Positions 1 to 8,636 of a DNA stretch of 64,000 nt are shown here, one piece after another. The DNA is from JAPUEK01 sp963815355. Lineage in GTDB: Bacteria; Pseudomonadota; Alphaproteobacteria; Rhodobacterales; Rhodobacteraceae. The DNA lies in the NCBI GenBank assembly GCA_963815355.1, contig CAWFGJ010000011.1, forward strand, positions 124,001-188,000. The letters are read 5' to 3'. The notes under the pieces are model-generated. The model did no database searches, had not been told where the DNA came from, and saw only the letters and a program-made list of their open reading frames with translations. How positions within the stretch are numbered: position 1 is the stretch's first letter; every line of letters starts with the position of its first letter. Made by a program: the position numbers and the translations under genes.

Positions 1-244
1 TTGCGTCGCCCTGCGCTGCCCGCCGCTCACCATCCTGGCAACGTGCCGCAAAATCGGCAAAACCAAGGTTCAGCGCACTGCCCTTTAGGAAATGGAGGTC
101 TGATTCCAACGCCCGCGCGCCTGCCGCACCCGACAGCCGCGCTATCACCTCATCCGCCTCTTCCAGAAACATCGTGACGATGTCCGCGAAATCTTCGGCC
201 CCGATTTCAGAGCGCAAATCACAAACCCTGGTCCAATCAATCAT
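1..244 (-). CDS. Hpt domain phosphotransfer protein (partial, runs off left edge)
   Basis: Reading leftwards from an ATG at 244, an open frame of 81 codons continues to the window edge without a stop. Around residue 51 it reads LHFLKGSALNLGF, the histidine phosphotransfer signature, with His51 as the presumed phospho-acceptor, preceded by an acidic helix (FLEEADEV) typical of the Hpt four-helix bundle. Such proteins shuttle phosphate between a hybrid kinase and response regulators. It is divergent from the response regulator-phosphatase that starts at 408, with 163 bases between the start codons, so a functional pairing is likely but inferred. The C-terminus is not visible. Confidence 0.8.
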   Translation of the reverse strand, partial: MIDWTRVCDLRSEIGAEDFADIVTMFLEEADEVIARLSGAAGARALESDLHFLKGSALNLGFADFAARCQDGERRAAQGDA

Positions 245-407
245 GGCGCATTACCGCGACGCATGCGGCCCTCATCTCGTTTCTTCGTCCTATCTTCTCG
301 CGATCCACTTAAGAATCCGTAAGCACGGCACAAGACGCAAAGAGTTTTAGGTTTCATTTTCCTTTAAGGCCTATCCACCAAACATGCGAGCCAGAAACGG
401 AGCTTGC

Positions 408-1685
408 ATGACCCTGTCGCCCCTCCCTCCCCCAAACGCCGCACCCGCGCTGGCCAACGTCAGCCCGCGTCCGGTGCTGGTCGTCGATGACAGCCGGGCG
501 CAGCGGATGATCCTGACCAAGCAGTTGACGCGCTGGGGTTACCGGGTGACCGAAGCGGGCTCTGGCGAAGAGGCGCTGGCGTTGTGCAAATCCGCGGTGT
601 TCGACATGGTCTTGTCCGACTGGATGATGCCGGGCATGTCGGGTCTGGATTTCTGCAAGGCTTACAGGGGCTTACCGCGCGAAAGCTATGGCTATTTCAT
701 CCTGCTCACCTCCAAATCGGAAAAGGCGGAAATCGCGGATGGGTTGGAAAACGGCGCGGATGACTTTCTGACCAAACCCGTCTCTTCGGATGAATTGCGG
801 GCGCGCCTGCGGGCCGGGGAGCGGATTTTGGGCATGCAGGCCGAACTGGTGGAAAAGAACCGTTTGGTCGGCAGCACGCTTGATGTGCTGCAAAAGCTGT
901 ATGATTCGCTCAACCGCGACCTGATGGAGGCGCGCAAGCTGCAAGAGACGCTTGTCCGCGACCGGTTCCGCGATTTTGGCCGGGGAACGGCGTCGTTGAT
1001 GATCCGCCCGTCTGGCCATGTGGGAGGGGATTTTGTCGGCTCGTTTGTGATCGACCCACAGCGGGTGGCGGTCTATTCGGTCGACGTGTCTGGGCATGGC
1101 GTGGCATCCGCCTTGATGACGGCACGGCTTGCGGGGCTGTTGTCGGGGGTTTCGCCCGATCAGAACATCGCGCTGAAACCCACGTTGGATGGTCGCCGCC
1201 AAGCCTATCCTCCGGGCGAGGTGGCGGCACGACTGAACCGGATGATGTTGGAAGAACTGCGGGTCGATCAGTATTTTACCCTTTGCTACGCCGAAATTGA
1301 CCTGATGACGGGGCTAGGCCAACTGGTGCAGGCCGGGCACCCGCACCCGATGATCTTGCGCGACAATGGCGCGATTGAGGTGTTGGGCAAAGGCGGCATG
1401 CCGATTGGCCTTATTGCCGACGCGGCCTATCCGCAGATCGACTTTGCCCTGCGCCGGGGGGATCGGTTGTTCCTTATGTCGGACGGGTTGACCGAATGTC
1501 CCGCACCGGACGGCTCTGAACTGGGCGAAGACGGGCTGATTCGCCTGCTCCACCTGAATGAGGGCCTGCCCAGCGCCGATCTGCTGGAGGCGCTGGTTTG
1601 GGATCTGAACAGTTTTGCCGGGGGCCGGGTTTTTCCCGATGATCTGTCAGGCCTGTTGTTCGATTACCGTGGCAACCCGGCCTGA
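408..1685 (+). CDS. Response regulator with C-terminal PP2C/SpoIIE-type phosphatase
   Basis: A 425-residue protein. An N-terminal receiver domain has the acidic pair DD at 27-28, phospho-acceptor Asp71 in LSDWMMPG, and Lys123 in LTKPV. A linker helix of about 60 residues follows, then an RsbU/SpoIIE-like serine phosphatase domain with the metal-binding motifs GGDF, DVSGHG and SDGLTE. In known relatives (RsbU, RbaY of Rhodobacter) phosphorylation of the receiver controls dephosphorylation of an anti-anti-sigma protein, so a stress or motility partner-switching role is likely. The ATG at 408 is chosen over 384 because ACGGAG lies 5 bases before it. The 3' end overlaps the convergent NUDIX gene by 22 bases. 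Confidence 0.88.
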   Translation: MTLSPLPPPNAAPALANVSPRPVLVVDDSRAQRMILTKQLTRWGYRVTEAGSGEEALALCKSAVFDMVLSDWMMPGMSGLDFCKAYRGLPRESYGYFILLTSKSEKAEIADGLENGADDFLTKPVSSDELRARLRAGERILGMQAELVEKNRLVGSTLDVLQKLYDSLNRDLMEARKLQETLVRDRFRDFGRGTASLMIRPSGHVGGDFVGSFVIDPQRVAVYSVDVSGHGVASALMTARLAGLLSGVSPDQNIALKPTLDGRRQAYPPGEVAARLNRMMLEELRVDQYFTLCYAEIDLMTGLGQLVQAGHPHPMILRDNGAIEVLGKGGMPIGLIADAAYPQIDFALRRGDRLFLMSDGLTECPAPDGSELGEDGLIRLLHLNEGLPSADLLEALVWDLNSFAGGRVFPDDLSGLLFDYRGNPA

Positions 1686-2119
1686 GCCATCGCAAGCGCC
1701 AACATCGCGCGGTCGCCGTCATTGCCCAGCAGCTCCAACGCATCATGGGCGCGCATCCAGACAGCGGTGTGAAACCGCTCCGTCGGCTCGCCAAGACGCA
1801 AGGTCGGGCGCGCGACATAAACGGTGCACAGCTTTTCGGCCCAGAATTCATACTCCGGCATATAGGTAAACCGCCGAAAAGCCCCCAGATGCCGCAGGTT
1901 AGCGATGCGCCAGCCGGTTTCCTCGATCACCTCCCGGTGCAGGGCGGCAATCGGATGCTCGCCCTTGTCGATCCCGCCGCCGGGCAGTTGATACTCTGGC
2001 ACAGGCGATGCCTGAAACGTCGTCAGGATAGAAGCGCCGTCCAGCAGCACCGCATAAACCCCCGGCCTGCGCCGATAGCGTATCCCCGGTTTTACCGCCT
2101 CGCCGTAACGTCTGATCAT
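1664..2119 (-). CDS. NUDIX hydrolase
   Basis: A 151-residue single-domain protein. The NUDIX box starts GGGIDKGE at about residues 47-54 and continues through REVIEETGW, matching GX5EX7REUXEEXGU. NUDIX enzymes hydrolyse a nucleoside diphosphate linked to another moiety; the substrate cannot be read from the sequence. It stands alone on the minus strand, divergent from hslO (76 bases apart) and convergent with the receiver-phosphatase gene, whose end it overlaps. It is one of three NUDIX genes in the window. Confidence 0.85.
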   Translation of the reverse strand: MIRRYGEAVKPGIRYRRRPGVYAVLLDGASILTTFQASPVPEYQLPGGGIDKGEHPIAALHREVIEETGWRIANLRHLGAFRRFTYMPEYEFWAEKLCTVYVARPTLRLGEPTERFHTAVWMRAHDALELLGNDGDRAMLALAMAQAGLPR

Positions 2120-2195
2120 CGCCGCCCCCTTGGACCGCTGGTTGCTCTGCCTATATAGGCGCGGTATGCCAAGTGTGGCACGTTAAGGAAACCCC

Positions 2196-3182
2196 ATGAC
2201 CTCCGGTTCGCAAATCGCTTGGGACGATACAGTCCTGCCCTTTCAGCTTGATCTTTCTGACATCCGTGGCCGGATTGCGCGGCTGGATGGGGTGTTGGAA
2301 CAAGTCCTAAGACAACACGCCTATCCGCCGGTGATTGAATCGCTGGTGGCTGAGGCCGCACTTTTGACCGCCCTGATCGGCCAGTCGGTAAAGCTCCGCT
2401 GGAAACTGTCGCTGCAAATTCGCGGCAAGGGGGCGGCCCGCCTGATCGCTACGGATTACTACGGGCCTGCCGAAGAGGGCGAGCCCGCCCGCATCCGTGC
2501 CTACGCCAGCTTTGACGCCGACCGGCTGGACCCGGACGCCGATCCCTTCAGCCAGATCGGCGAGGGCTATTTCGCGGTGATGATCGACCAAGGCGAAGGC
2601 ATGGTGCCCTACCAAGGCTTCACCCCCATCGCGGGCGGCTCGCTTTCAGCCTGTGCAGAGACGTATTTCGCCCAATCCGAACAGCTGCCGACCCGTTTTT
2701 CGCTGACCCACGGCAAGTCGCAGGTGCCCGGAAAAGCGGCCCATTGGCGGGCGGGCGGCATCATGCTGCAACATATGCCCATCGTCGGCGGCTCTGTCGC
2801 GGCCGAGCAAGGCTCCGGCGAGGGCGGCTTGCTGACCCATGCCGACATCCTTGGCGGTGCGGAAAGTGAAAACTGGAACCGGGCAAATATCCTGCTGAAC
2901 ACCGTCGAAGAGATAGAGTTGATTGGCCCGTCGGTGACCCCAACCGATCTGCTTTTGCGCCTGTTCCACGAAGAGGGCCCGCGGGTGTTTGATGCCCAAC
3001 CGGTGCGATTCGGCTGCTCGTGCTCGGCCGATAAGGTGCGTCAGGCTATGTCGATCTATTCGCAAAAAGACATCCGCCACATGACCACGGCGGAAGGCAA
3101 AGTCACTGCCGATTGCCAGTTTTGCAGCGCGCATTATGAATTTGACCCGCTGACGCTGGGGTTTGAGGGCAAAGATGCCTGA
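2196..3182 (+). CDS. hslO: Hsp33 redox-regulated chaperone
   Basis: A 328-residue cytoplasmic holdase of the Hsp33 family. The C-terminal redox switch is intact: Cys274 and Cys276 (CSC) and Cys307 and Cys310 (CQFC) form the CXC...CXXC zinc site, which opens on oxidative stress to activate chaperone function. An AAGGAA ribosome site lies just ahead of the ATG. The gene overlaps the following NUDIX gene by 8 bases, and that gene overlaps cca by 4 bases, so the three are likely co-transcribed. This start gives the normal family length. Confidence 0.95.
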   Translation: MTSGSQIAWDDTVLPFQLDLSDIRGRIARLDGVLEQVLRQHAYPPVIESLVAEAALLTALIGQSVKLRWKLSLQIRGKGAARLIATDYYGPAEEGEPARIRAYASFDADRLDPDADPFSQIGEGYFAVMIDQGEGMVPYQGFTPIAGGSLSACAETYFAQSEQLPTRFSLTHGKSQVPGKAAHWRAGGIMLQHMPIVGGSVAAEQGSGEGGLLTHADILGGAESENWNRANILLNTVEEIELIGPSVTPTDLLLRLFHEEGPRVFDAQPVRFGCSCSADKVRQAMSIYSQKDIRHMTTAEGKVTADCQFCSAHYEFDPLTLGFEGKDA

Positions 3183-3753
3183 CGCCGATCGCCTGCTGCG
3201 CGCTCTTTCGCGCCCGGCGGGCGAGTCGTCTGACTTTGACCTGAACCCCGAGATCACTTTGCCTCCGGGGCGGGTGTTGCGGCCTGCCGCGGTGCTGATT
3301 GCCGTTTGGGGGGATCGGCTGATCCTGACGAAACGGTCTTCGCATCTCAAACACCACCCGGGCCAGATCGCCCTTCCCGGTGGCAAGCTGGATGCGACCG
3401 ATGCCTCGCTTGAGGCAGCGGCCCTGCGCGAGTCGCAGGAAGAGGTTGGACTGAACCCGGTACAGGTGACCCTTATGGGCCGCCTTCCGACCCATGAAAC
3501 GGTGACGGGCTTTTCCATTACCCCCATTTTGGGCCTTGTTCGGGACGTTTTTCACCCCATCCCCGAAGCGGGCGAGGTGGATGAGGTCTTTACCGTCCCG
3601 ATGAGCCATGTCCTGACACCCGCGAATTACCGCATAGAGCGGCGGCTTTGGCGGGGGGAGTGGCGGCGCTTTTACACCGTCCCCTACGGCCCCTATTACA
3701 TCTGGGGTGCCACCGCCCGCATCCTGCGCGGTCTGGCGGAGCGGATGGGATGA
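3175..3753 (+). CDS. NUDIX hydrolase, CoA pyrophosphatase-like (NudL/YeaB family)
   Basis: A 192-residue protein with a NUDIX box containing GGKLDATD and RESQEEVGL at about residues 73-93, preceded by LTKRSSHLKHHPGQI, which resembles the UPF0035 motif of CoA-diphosphatases (NudL, yeast Pcd1). The predicted reaction is cleavage of CoA or its oxidised derivatives to 3',5'-ADP and phosphopantetheine. The ATG at 3175 is preferred to a TTG at 3163 because GAGG sits 6 bases upstream. It overlaps hslO by 8 bases and ends in an ATGA overlap with cca. Confidence 0.85.
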   Translation: MPDADRLLRALSRPAGESSDFDLNPEITLPPGRVLRPAAVLIAVWGDRLILTKRSSHLKHHPGQIALPGGKLDATDASLEAAALRESQEEVGLNPVQVTLMGRLPTHETVTGFSITPILGLVRDVFHPIPEAGEVDEVFTVPMSHVLTPANYRIERRLWRGEWRRFYTVPYGPYYIWGATARILRGLAERMG

Positions 3754-4892
3754 AGATCACCGCCCCTTGGCTGGCTCATCCCGGCACGCAAGCCCTCTGC
3801 GCCGCATTGGAGGACGCCGGGTTCAAGGCGTTGTTCGTCGGTGGTTGCGTGCGCAACGCGCTGCTGGGCATGGCGGTCAGCGATATTGATCTGGCGACGG
3901 ACGCGCGGCCCGAAATCGTCTCTAACATTGCCAAATCGGCAGGTTTCAAGGTGGTTCCGACAGGGATCGAGCATGGCACGGTCACGGTCATCGCCCAGCA
4001 TTTACCGCATGAGGTGACAACCTTTCGTCGCGATGTGGCAACCGACGGTCGCCGCGCCACCGTCGCTTTTGCCTCTGATGTCACCGAAGATGCGGCGCGG
4101 CGCGATTTCACCATGAACGCGCTCTATGCCGATGCGCGCGGCGTGGTGCAGGACCCGTTGGCGGGCCTACCCGATCTGATCGCGCGGCGCGTGCGCTTTG
4201 TGGGCGATGCCGAAACCCGTATCCGCGAAGATTACCTGCGTATCCTGCGGTTCTTCCGCTTTCACGCCACGCACGGCGACCCGCAAGAGGGGCTGGACGC
4301 CGAGGGCCTTGCCGCCTGCGCGCTGCTTTCAGCAGGAATAGAGACGCTTTCGTGCGAACGCCTTGGCGCAGAGATGCGCAAACTGCTGGCGGCCCCTGAT
4401 CCGGCGCCCGCGCTGGCGGCGATGCAGCACAGCGGCGTCCTGTTGCAGGTTTTGCCCGGCGCCGACCCGCGCGCCCTGGCGCCTCTGGTGCATCTGGAGC
4501 ACGACATCCCGGCGCGCTGGCTGCGGCGTCTGGCCGTTCTGGGTGGGGAGGGCGCCGGCGACAGACTTCGCCTGTCCCGTCAGGAAACCACCGATTTGGG
4601 CCGTATCATAGACGAAATCGGCGGCGTTTCGCTGCCCGCGGCACTTGGTTGGAAGCTGGGCGCCGCTTTGGCGCAGGATACGGTTCTGGCCCGAGCCGCC
4701 CTGTTGGAAAGCGCCCTGCCGCCCCATTGGCAGGCCGACATTGCGCGCGGCGTGGCCACCGCCATTCCGGTGACCGCCGCCGATCTGATGCCCGCACTGA
4801 AAGGCCCCGCCCTTGGCCAGCGCCTGCGTGAGATTGAAGCGCGCTGGCTGGCCTCTGATTTGACGCTCGACAAGCGCGCCTTGCTGAGCTGA
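3750..4892 (+). CDS. cca: CCA tRNA nucleotidyltransferase / poly(A) polymerase family
   Basis: A 380-residue class II nucleotidyltransferase. The N-terminal head has GGCVRNALLG followed by SDIDLATDA (metal-binding DXD), then RRDFTMNALY, all hallmarks of enzymes that add or repair the 3' CCA of tRNA. The C-terminal half is the helical tRNA-binding region. The start is the ATG in the ATGA overlap with the NUDIX stop; a longer frame from 3648 runs through NUDIX coding sequence and is not used. Poly(A) polymerase cannot be fully excluded from motifs alone, but the short C-terminus and lack of another CCA gene here favour Cca. Confidence 0.88.
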   Translation: MKITAPWLAHPGTQALCAALEDAGFKALFVGGCVRNALLGMAVSDIDLATDARPEIVSNIAKSAGFKVVPTGIEHGTVTVIAQHLPHEVTTFRRDVATDGRRATVAFASDVTEDAARRDFTMNALYADARGVVQDPLAGLPDLIARRVRFVGDAETRIREDYLRILRFFRFHATHGDPQEGLDAEGLAACALLSAGIETLSCERLGAEMRKLLAAPDPAPALAAMQHSGVLLQVLPGADPRALAPLVHLEHDIPARWLRRLAVLGGEGAGDRLRLSRQETTDLGRIIDEIGGVSLPAALGWKLGAALAQDTVLARAALLESALPPHWQADIARGVATAIPVTAADLMPALKGPALGQRLREIEARWLASDLTLDKRALLS

Positions 4893-4947
4893 GGTTTCCC
4901 TTCGCCCCAATCGGCGCTATATCCTTTAGACACCGCGTGAGATTACC

Positions 4948-6789
4948 ATGTTCAAATTCTTTGAGGGGCTCGTTGACCCCTACGCTTCCTATACCCAATC
5001 CGATACGCCACCCCGCAAGCTTTGGCCCTTCTTGCGAGACTATATCCGCCCGTTCCGGGGGGTTTTTGCCGTTACTGCGGTGGTGTCGACGCTGAACTCC
5101 GTCTTTGATGTGGGGCTGATCTGGTATGTCGGGCGCATGGTGGACCTTTTGGCCATGGGTGAGCCTGCGGCCGTCTGGGCCAGCCACGGAACCGAAATCA
5201 TCTTGGTCGGGCTGACCATTCTGCTCCTGCGCCCGATGATTGCCGGCACGGGGGTGGCGCTGCTGCACAACACCATTCTGCCGAACTTTGGAACCATGAT
5301 GCGCTGGCGGGCGCATCGGCATGTCCTTCGCCAGCCCGTGGGCTGGTTTGAAGGCGACTTTGCCGGGCGGATCGCCAACCGGATCATGCAGGCCCCCCCG
5401 GCGGCGGGCGAAGCCGTGTTTCAGACTTTTGACGCGGTGGCCTTTGCGTCAACCACGCTGATCGGGGCCGCCATCATGCTGGCCGGGGCCGATCCAAGGC
5501 TGTTGCTGCCCTTGGTGCTGTGGTTCGTGGGCTATGTGGCGCTGATGCGCTGGACGATTGGCCGCGCCGGGCCTGCGGCCACCGCCTCATCCGAGGCGCG
5601 TTCGGCGGTGACGGGGCGTGTGGTGGATGCCTATTCCAACATCCATTCGGTCAAGCTGTTCGCGCATCACGATCTGGAGCTGGATTACGGCCGCGCGGCG
5701 ATTGAGAAGGCGCGCAGCACCTTCATGGCCGAAATGCGCGTTGTGACCAAGATGGACATCATCCTGACCGGGCTGAACGGGCTGCTGATCGTCTCTGTTA
5801 CGGCCTGGGCGATGTGGCTTTGGTATACGGGGGCAGCCACTGTGGGGACGGTGGCGGCGGCGGTGACGCTGGTTTTGCGGCTGAACAACATGACCTATTG
5901 GATCATGTGGGCGACAACGAACCTCGTCCAGAACCTTGGCACCGTGCAGGAAGGGATGCAGACGATCACCCAGCCCATCGCGCTGGTGGACAAGCCCGGC
6001 GCCCCCGATCTGATCCTGCGCGAGGGCCGGATTCAGCTTGACGGCGTGTCGCATCACTATGGCCGTGGCTGGGGCGGGTTGCAGCACATCAGCCTGCAGA
6101 TCAAACCCGGCGAGAAGATCGGCGTTGTGGGGCGGTCCGGCGCAGGGAAATCGACCCTGGTGAAGCTCATGCTGCGGTTTTATGATACCGAGGCCGGGCG
6201 TATCCTGATCGACGGGCAGGACATTGCGGGCGTCAAACAAGACAGCCTGCGCCGCCACATCGGCATGGTTCAGCAAGATTCGAGCCTGTTGCACCGCTCG
6301 GTCCGCGAGAACATCCTTTACGGCCGCCCGGACGCCAGCGAGGCCGACATGATCGCCGCCGCAACGCAGGCCGATGCGCATGCGTTCATCCTGACCCTGC
6401 AAGACCCCGAGGGCCGGCAGGGCTATGACGCCCATGTGGGCGAGCGCGGCGTCAAGCTGTCAGGCGGGCAGCGGCAGCGGGTGGCGCTGGCGCGGGTGAT
6501 CCTGAAAGACGCGCCGATCCTGATACTGGACGAGGCGACCAGCGCCCTCGACAGCGAGGCCGAGGCCACCATCCAAGACTCGCTATACGGGGTGATGCAG
6601 GGCAAGACCGTCATCGCCATCGCGCACCGCCTGTCCACCATCGCCGCGATGGACCGGATCGTGGTGCTGGATGACGGGCGCATTGTCGAAGAAGGCTCTC
6701 ACACCGCCCTTTTGGCCAAGGGCGGGCTTTATGCCCGGTTCTGGGCGCGCCAATCGGGCGGCTTTATCGGGTTGGAGGATGACGCATGA
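4948..6789 (+). CDS. ABC exporter, fused permease and ATPase (first subunit)
   Basis: A 613-residue half-transporter with an N-terminal six-helix membrane domain (about residues 30-320) and a C-terminal ATPase. Walker A is GRSGAGKST, the signature is LSGGQRQR, and Walker B is ILILDEATSALD. It overlaps a very similar gene by 4 bases, suggesting the two form a heterodimeric exporter of the MsbA/lipid-drug type. No substrate can be assigned. Both ATPase sites keep the canonical Walker B glutamate, so there is no sign of a degenerate site. It starts 55 bases after cca. Confidence 0.9.
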   Translation: MFKFFEGLVDPYASYTQSDTPPRKLWPFLRDYIRPFRGVFAVTAVVSTLNSVFDVGLIWYVGRMVDLLAMGEPAAVWASHGTEIILVGLTILLLRPMIAGTGVALLHNTILPNFGTMMRWRAHRHVLRQPVGWFEGDFAGRIANRIMQAPPAAGEAVFQTFDAVAFASTTLIGAAIMLAGADPRLLLPLVLWFVGYVALMRWTIGRAGPAATASSEARSAVTGRVVDAYSNIHSVKLFAHHDLELDYGRAAIEKARSTFMAEMRVVTKMDIILTGLNGLLIVSVTAWAMWLWYTGAATVGTVAAAVTLVLRLNNMTYWIMWATTNLVQNLGTVQEGMQTITQPIALVDKPGAPDLILREGRIQLDGVSHHYGRGWGGLQHISLQIKPGEKIGVVGRSGAGKSTLVKLMLRFYDTEAGRILIDGQDIAGVKQDSLRRHIGMVQQDSSLLHRSVRENILYGRPDASEADMIAAATQADAHAFILTLQDPEGRQGYDAHVGERGVKLSGGQRQRVALARVILKDAPILILDEATSALDSEAEATIQDSLYGVMQGKTVIAIAHRLSTIAAMDRIVVLDDGRIVEEGSHTALLAKGGLYARFWARQSGGFIGLEDDA

Positions 6790-8636
6790 CCATTGTGCAA
6801 TGGCTGGGCAGCCGGGTGGATGCGTTCGCCCCCGCTGATGGCCCGCCGCCCCGCACCTTGGGCGCGTTCTTTGCGTGGTGCCTGCGCGGATCATGGCCTG
6901 CCATCTGGGTAGCGGCGGTTGTCTCGGCCATTGCCGGAGTGACAGAGGTCTTGTCGGCCACCATCCTTGGCTGGGTGGTGGATGCGACCACGATCGCAGC
7001 GCCGGCGGATTTCTTTGCCCAACACCTGCTGCTGGTGCTGGGATTCATCGGCTTTTACATGGTGGTGCGCCCCTTGGCCTTTGGCCTGTCCTCGGCCAGC
7101 AATGCCATCATTATCGGGCCAAACGTTTTGCCGCTGGTGCTGTCACGGCTGCACCGCTGGACGCTGGGGCAATCCATCACCTTCTTTGACAACGATTTCG
7201 CCGGGCGCATCTCGCAAAAGCAGATGCAGGCCGCCCGGGCCGTCACAGACAGCGTGACCGAGATGATCAACACCGTGGCCTTTGCGCTGGCCTCGGTTGT
7301 GGGCTCTGTCCTGTTCCTGCTGGCGATTGACTGGCGCATTGCGGCGGCTTTGGCCGTGTGGCTGGTGTTCTACGTCGGGCTGATCCGGTTTTTCATGCCG
7401 CGCGTGCGGGTGAATTCGGCGGCACGGGCCGGGGCGCGCGCGATGGTCACCGGGCAAGTGGTGGACACGATCACCAACATCAAGACAGTCAAACTCTTTG
7501 CACATGCGGCCCACGAAGACCGCGTGGCGCTGGACGCCATGGAGGTGTTCCGCGACAAATCGCTGGAGTTCGGTGAGATTTCGACATGGTTCCGCCTGTC
7601 GCTGATGACGCTGGCCGGGTTGCTGCCCGTGTTGCTGATCGGCGGGACGGTGCTGATGTGGACCCAAGGCATCGCCACCCCCGGCGAGATTGCCGCCGCC
7701 GGGGCGATCTCGATGCGGATCGCGCAGATGTCGGGCTGGGTCAGCTTTACCCTGATGGGCATCTACACCTCTATCGGTGAGGTTGAGGACGCGATGACCA
7801 CCCTTGCCGTGCCCCACACACTGGCCGACGCGCCCGATGCGGTGGCGCTGGAGCGGGTGAAAGGCGAGGTCACCTACAGCGGGGTCGATTTCGCCTATGG
7901 CAAGCGGCGGGGCGGGGTGAAGGGGTTGAACCTTACCATTCGGCCCGGCGAGCGAATCGGCATTGTGGGCGCGTCCGGGGCGGGCAAATCGACGCTGGTG
8001 TCGCTGTTGCTGCGGCTTTACGACCCCGAAACCGGGCAGGTCAGCGTGGATGGCGTGGATCTGCGCCATGTCACGCAGGAAAGTCTGCGGCGACAAATCG
8101 GCATGGTCACGCAGGAAACCGCCATGTTCAACCGCACCGCCCGCGACAACATCCTGTATGGCCGCCCCGATGCCAGCGAAGAGCAAATGATCGCCGCTGC
8201 CCGCTCTGCCGAGGCGCATGACTTCATCCTGAACATGCAAGATGACAAGGGCCGCAAAGGCTATGATGCGTTTCTGGGCGAGCGGGGGGTAAAGCTTTCG
8301 GGCGGTCAGCGCCAACGCATCGCACTCGCCCGCGCGTTTCTTAAGGATGCGCCGATCCTTGTGCTGGATGAAGCGACCAGCGCTCTGGACAGCGAGGTAG
8401 AGGCCTCCATCCAATCCGCGCTGGACCGGGTGATGCAGGGCAAGACCGTGCTGGCCATCGCGCACCGCCTGTCCACCATCGCCGCGATGGACCGGATTGT
8501 GGTGCTGGAAGAGGGCCAGATCGTCGAAGAAGGCAATCACGCAGCGCTTTTGGAACAGAACGGGCTTTACGCGCGCTACTGGAACCGCCAATCAGGCGGC
8601 TTTCTGGGCACCGACGAAAAGGAAGCCGCTGAGTGA
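6786..8636 (+). CDS. ABC exporter, fused permease and ATPase (second subunit)
   Basis: A 616-residue half-transporter with the same layout as its upstream neighbour: about six helices, then an ATPase with GASGAGKST, LSGGQRQR and ILVLDEATSALD. The start overlaps the previous stop by 4 bases. The ATPase regions share a 44-base identical DNA stretch (6616-6659 and 8454-8497), showing a common origin with probable later gene conversion. The downstream RNA methyltransferase overlaps by 4 bases (GTGA), placing all three in one transcript. Confidence 0.9.
   Translation: MTIVQWLGSRVDAFAPADGPPPRTLGAFFAWCLRGSWPAIWVAAVVSAIAGVTEVLSATILGWVVDATTIAAPADFFAQHLLLVLGFIGFYMVVRPLAFGLSSASNAIIIGPNVLPLVLSRLHRWTLGQSITFFDNDFAGRISQKQMQAARAVTDSVTEMINTVAFALASVVGSVLFLLAIDWRIAAALAVWLVFYVGLIRFFMPRVRVNSAARAGARAMVTGQVVDTITNIKTVKLFAHAAHEDRVALDAMEVFRDKSLEFGEISTWFRLSLMTLAGLLPVLLIGGTVLMWTQGIATPGEIAAAGAISMRIAQMSGWVSFTLMGIYTSIGEVEDAMTTLAVPHTLADAPDAVALERVKGEVTYSGVDFAYGKRRGGVKGLNLTIRPGERIGIVGASGAGKSTLVSLLLRLYDPETGQVSVDGVDLRHVTQESLRRQIGMVTQETAMFNRTARDNILYGRPDASEEQMIAAARSAEAHDFILNMQDDKGRKGYDAFLGERGVKLSGGQRQRIALARAFLKDAPILVLDEATSALDSEVEASIQSALDRVMQGKTVLAIAHRLSTIAAMDRIVVLEEGQIVEEGNHAALLEQNGLYARYWNRQSGGFLGTDEKEAAE

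Noticed and set aside
7143..8591. A 482-codon frame opposite the second ABC gene
   Set aside because: Antisense shadow of clear ABC ATPase motifs, without start signals or domain features.
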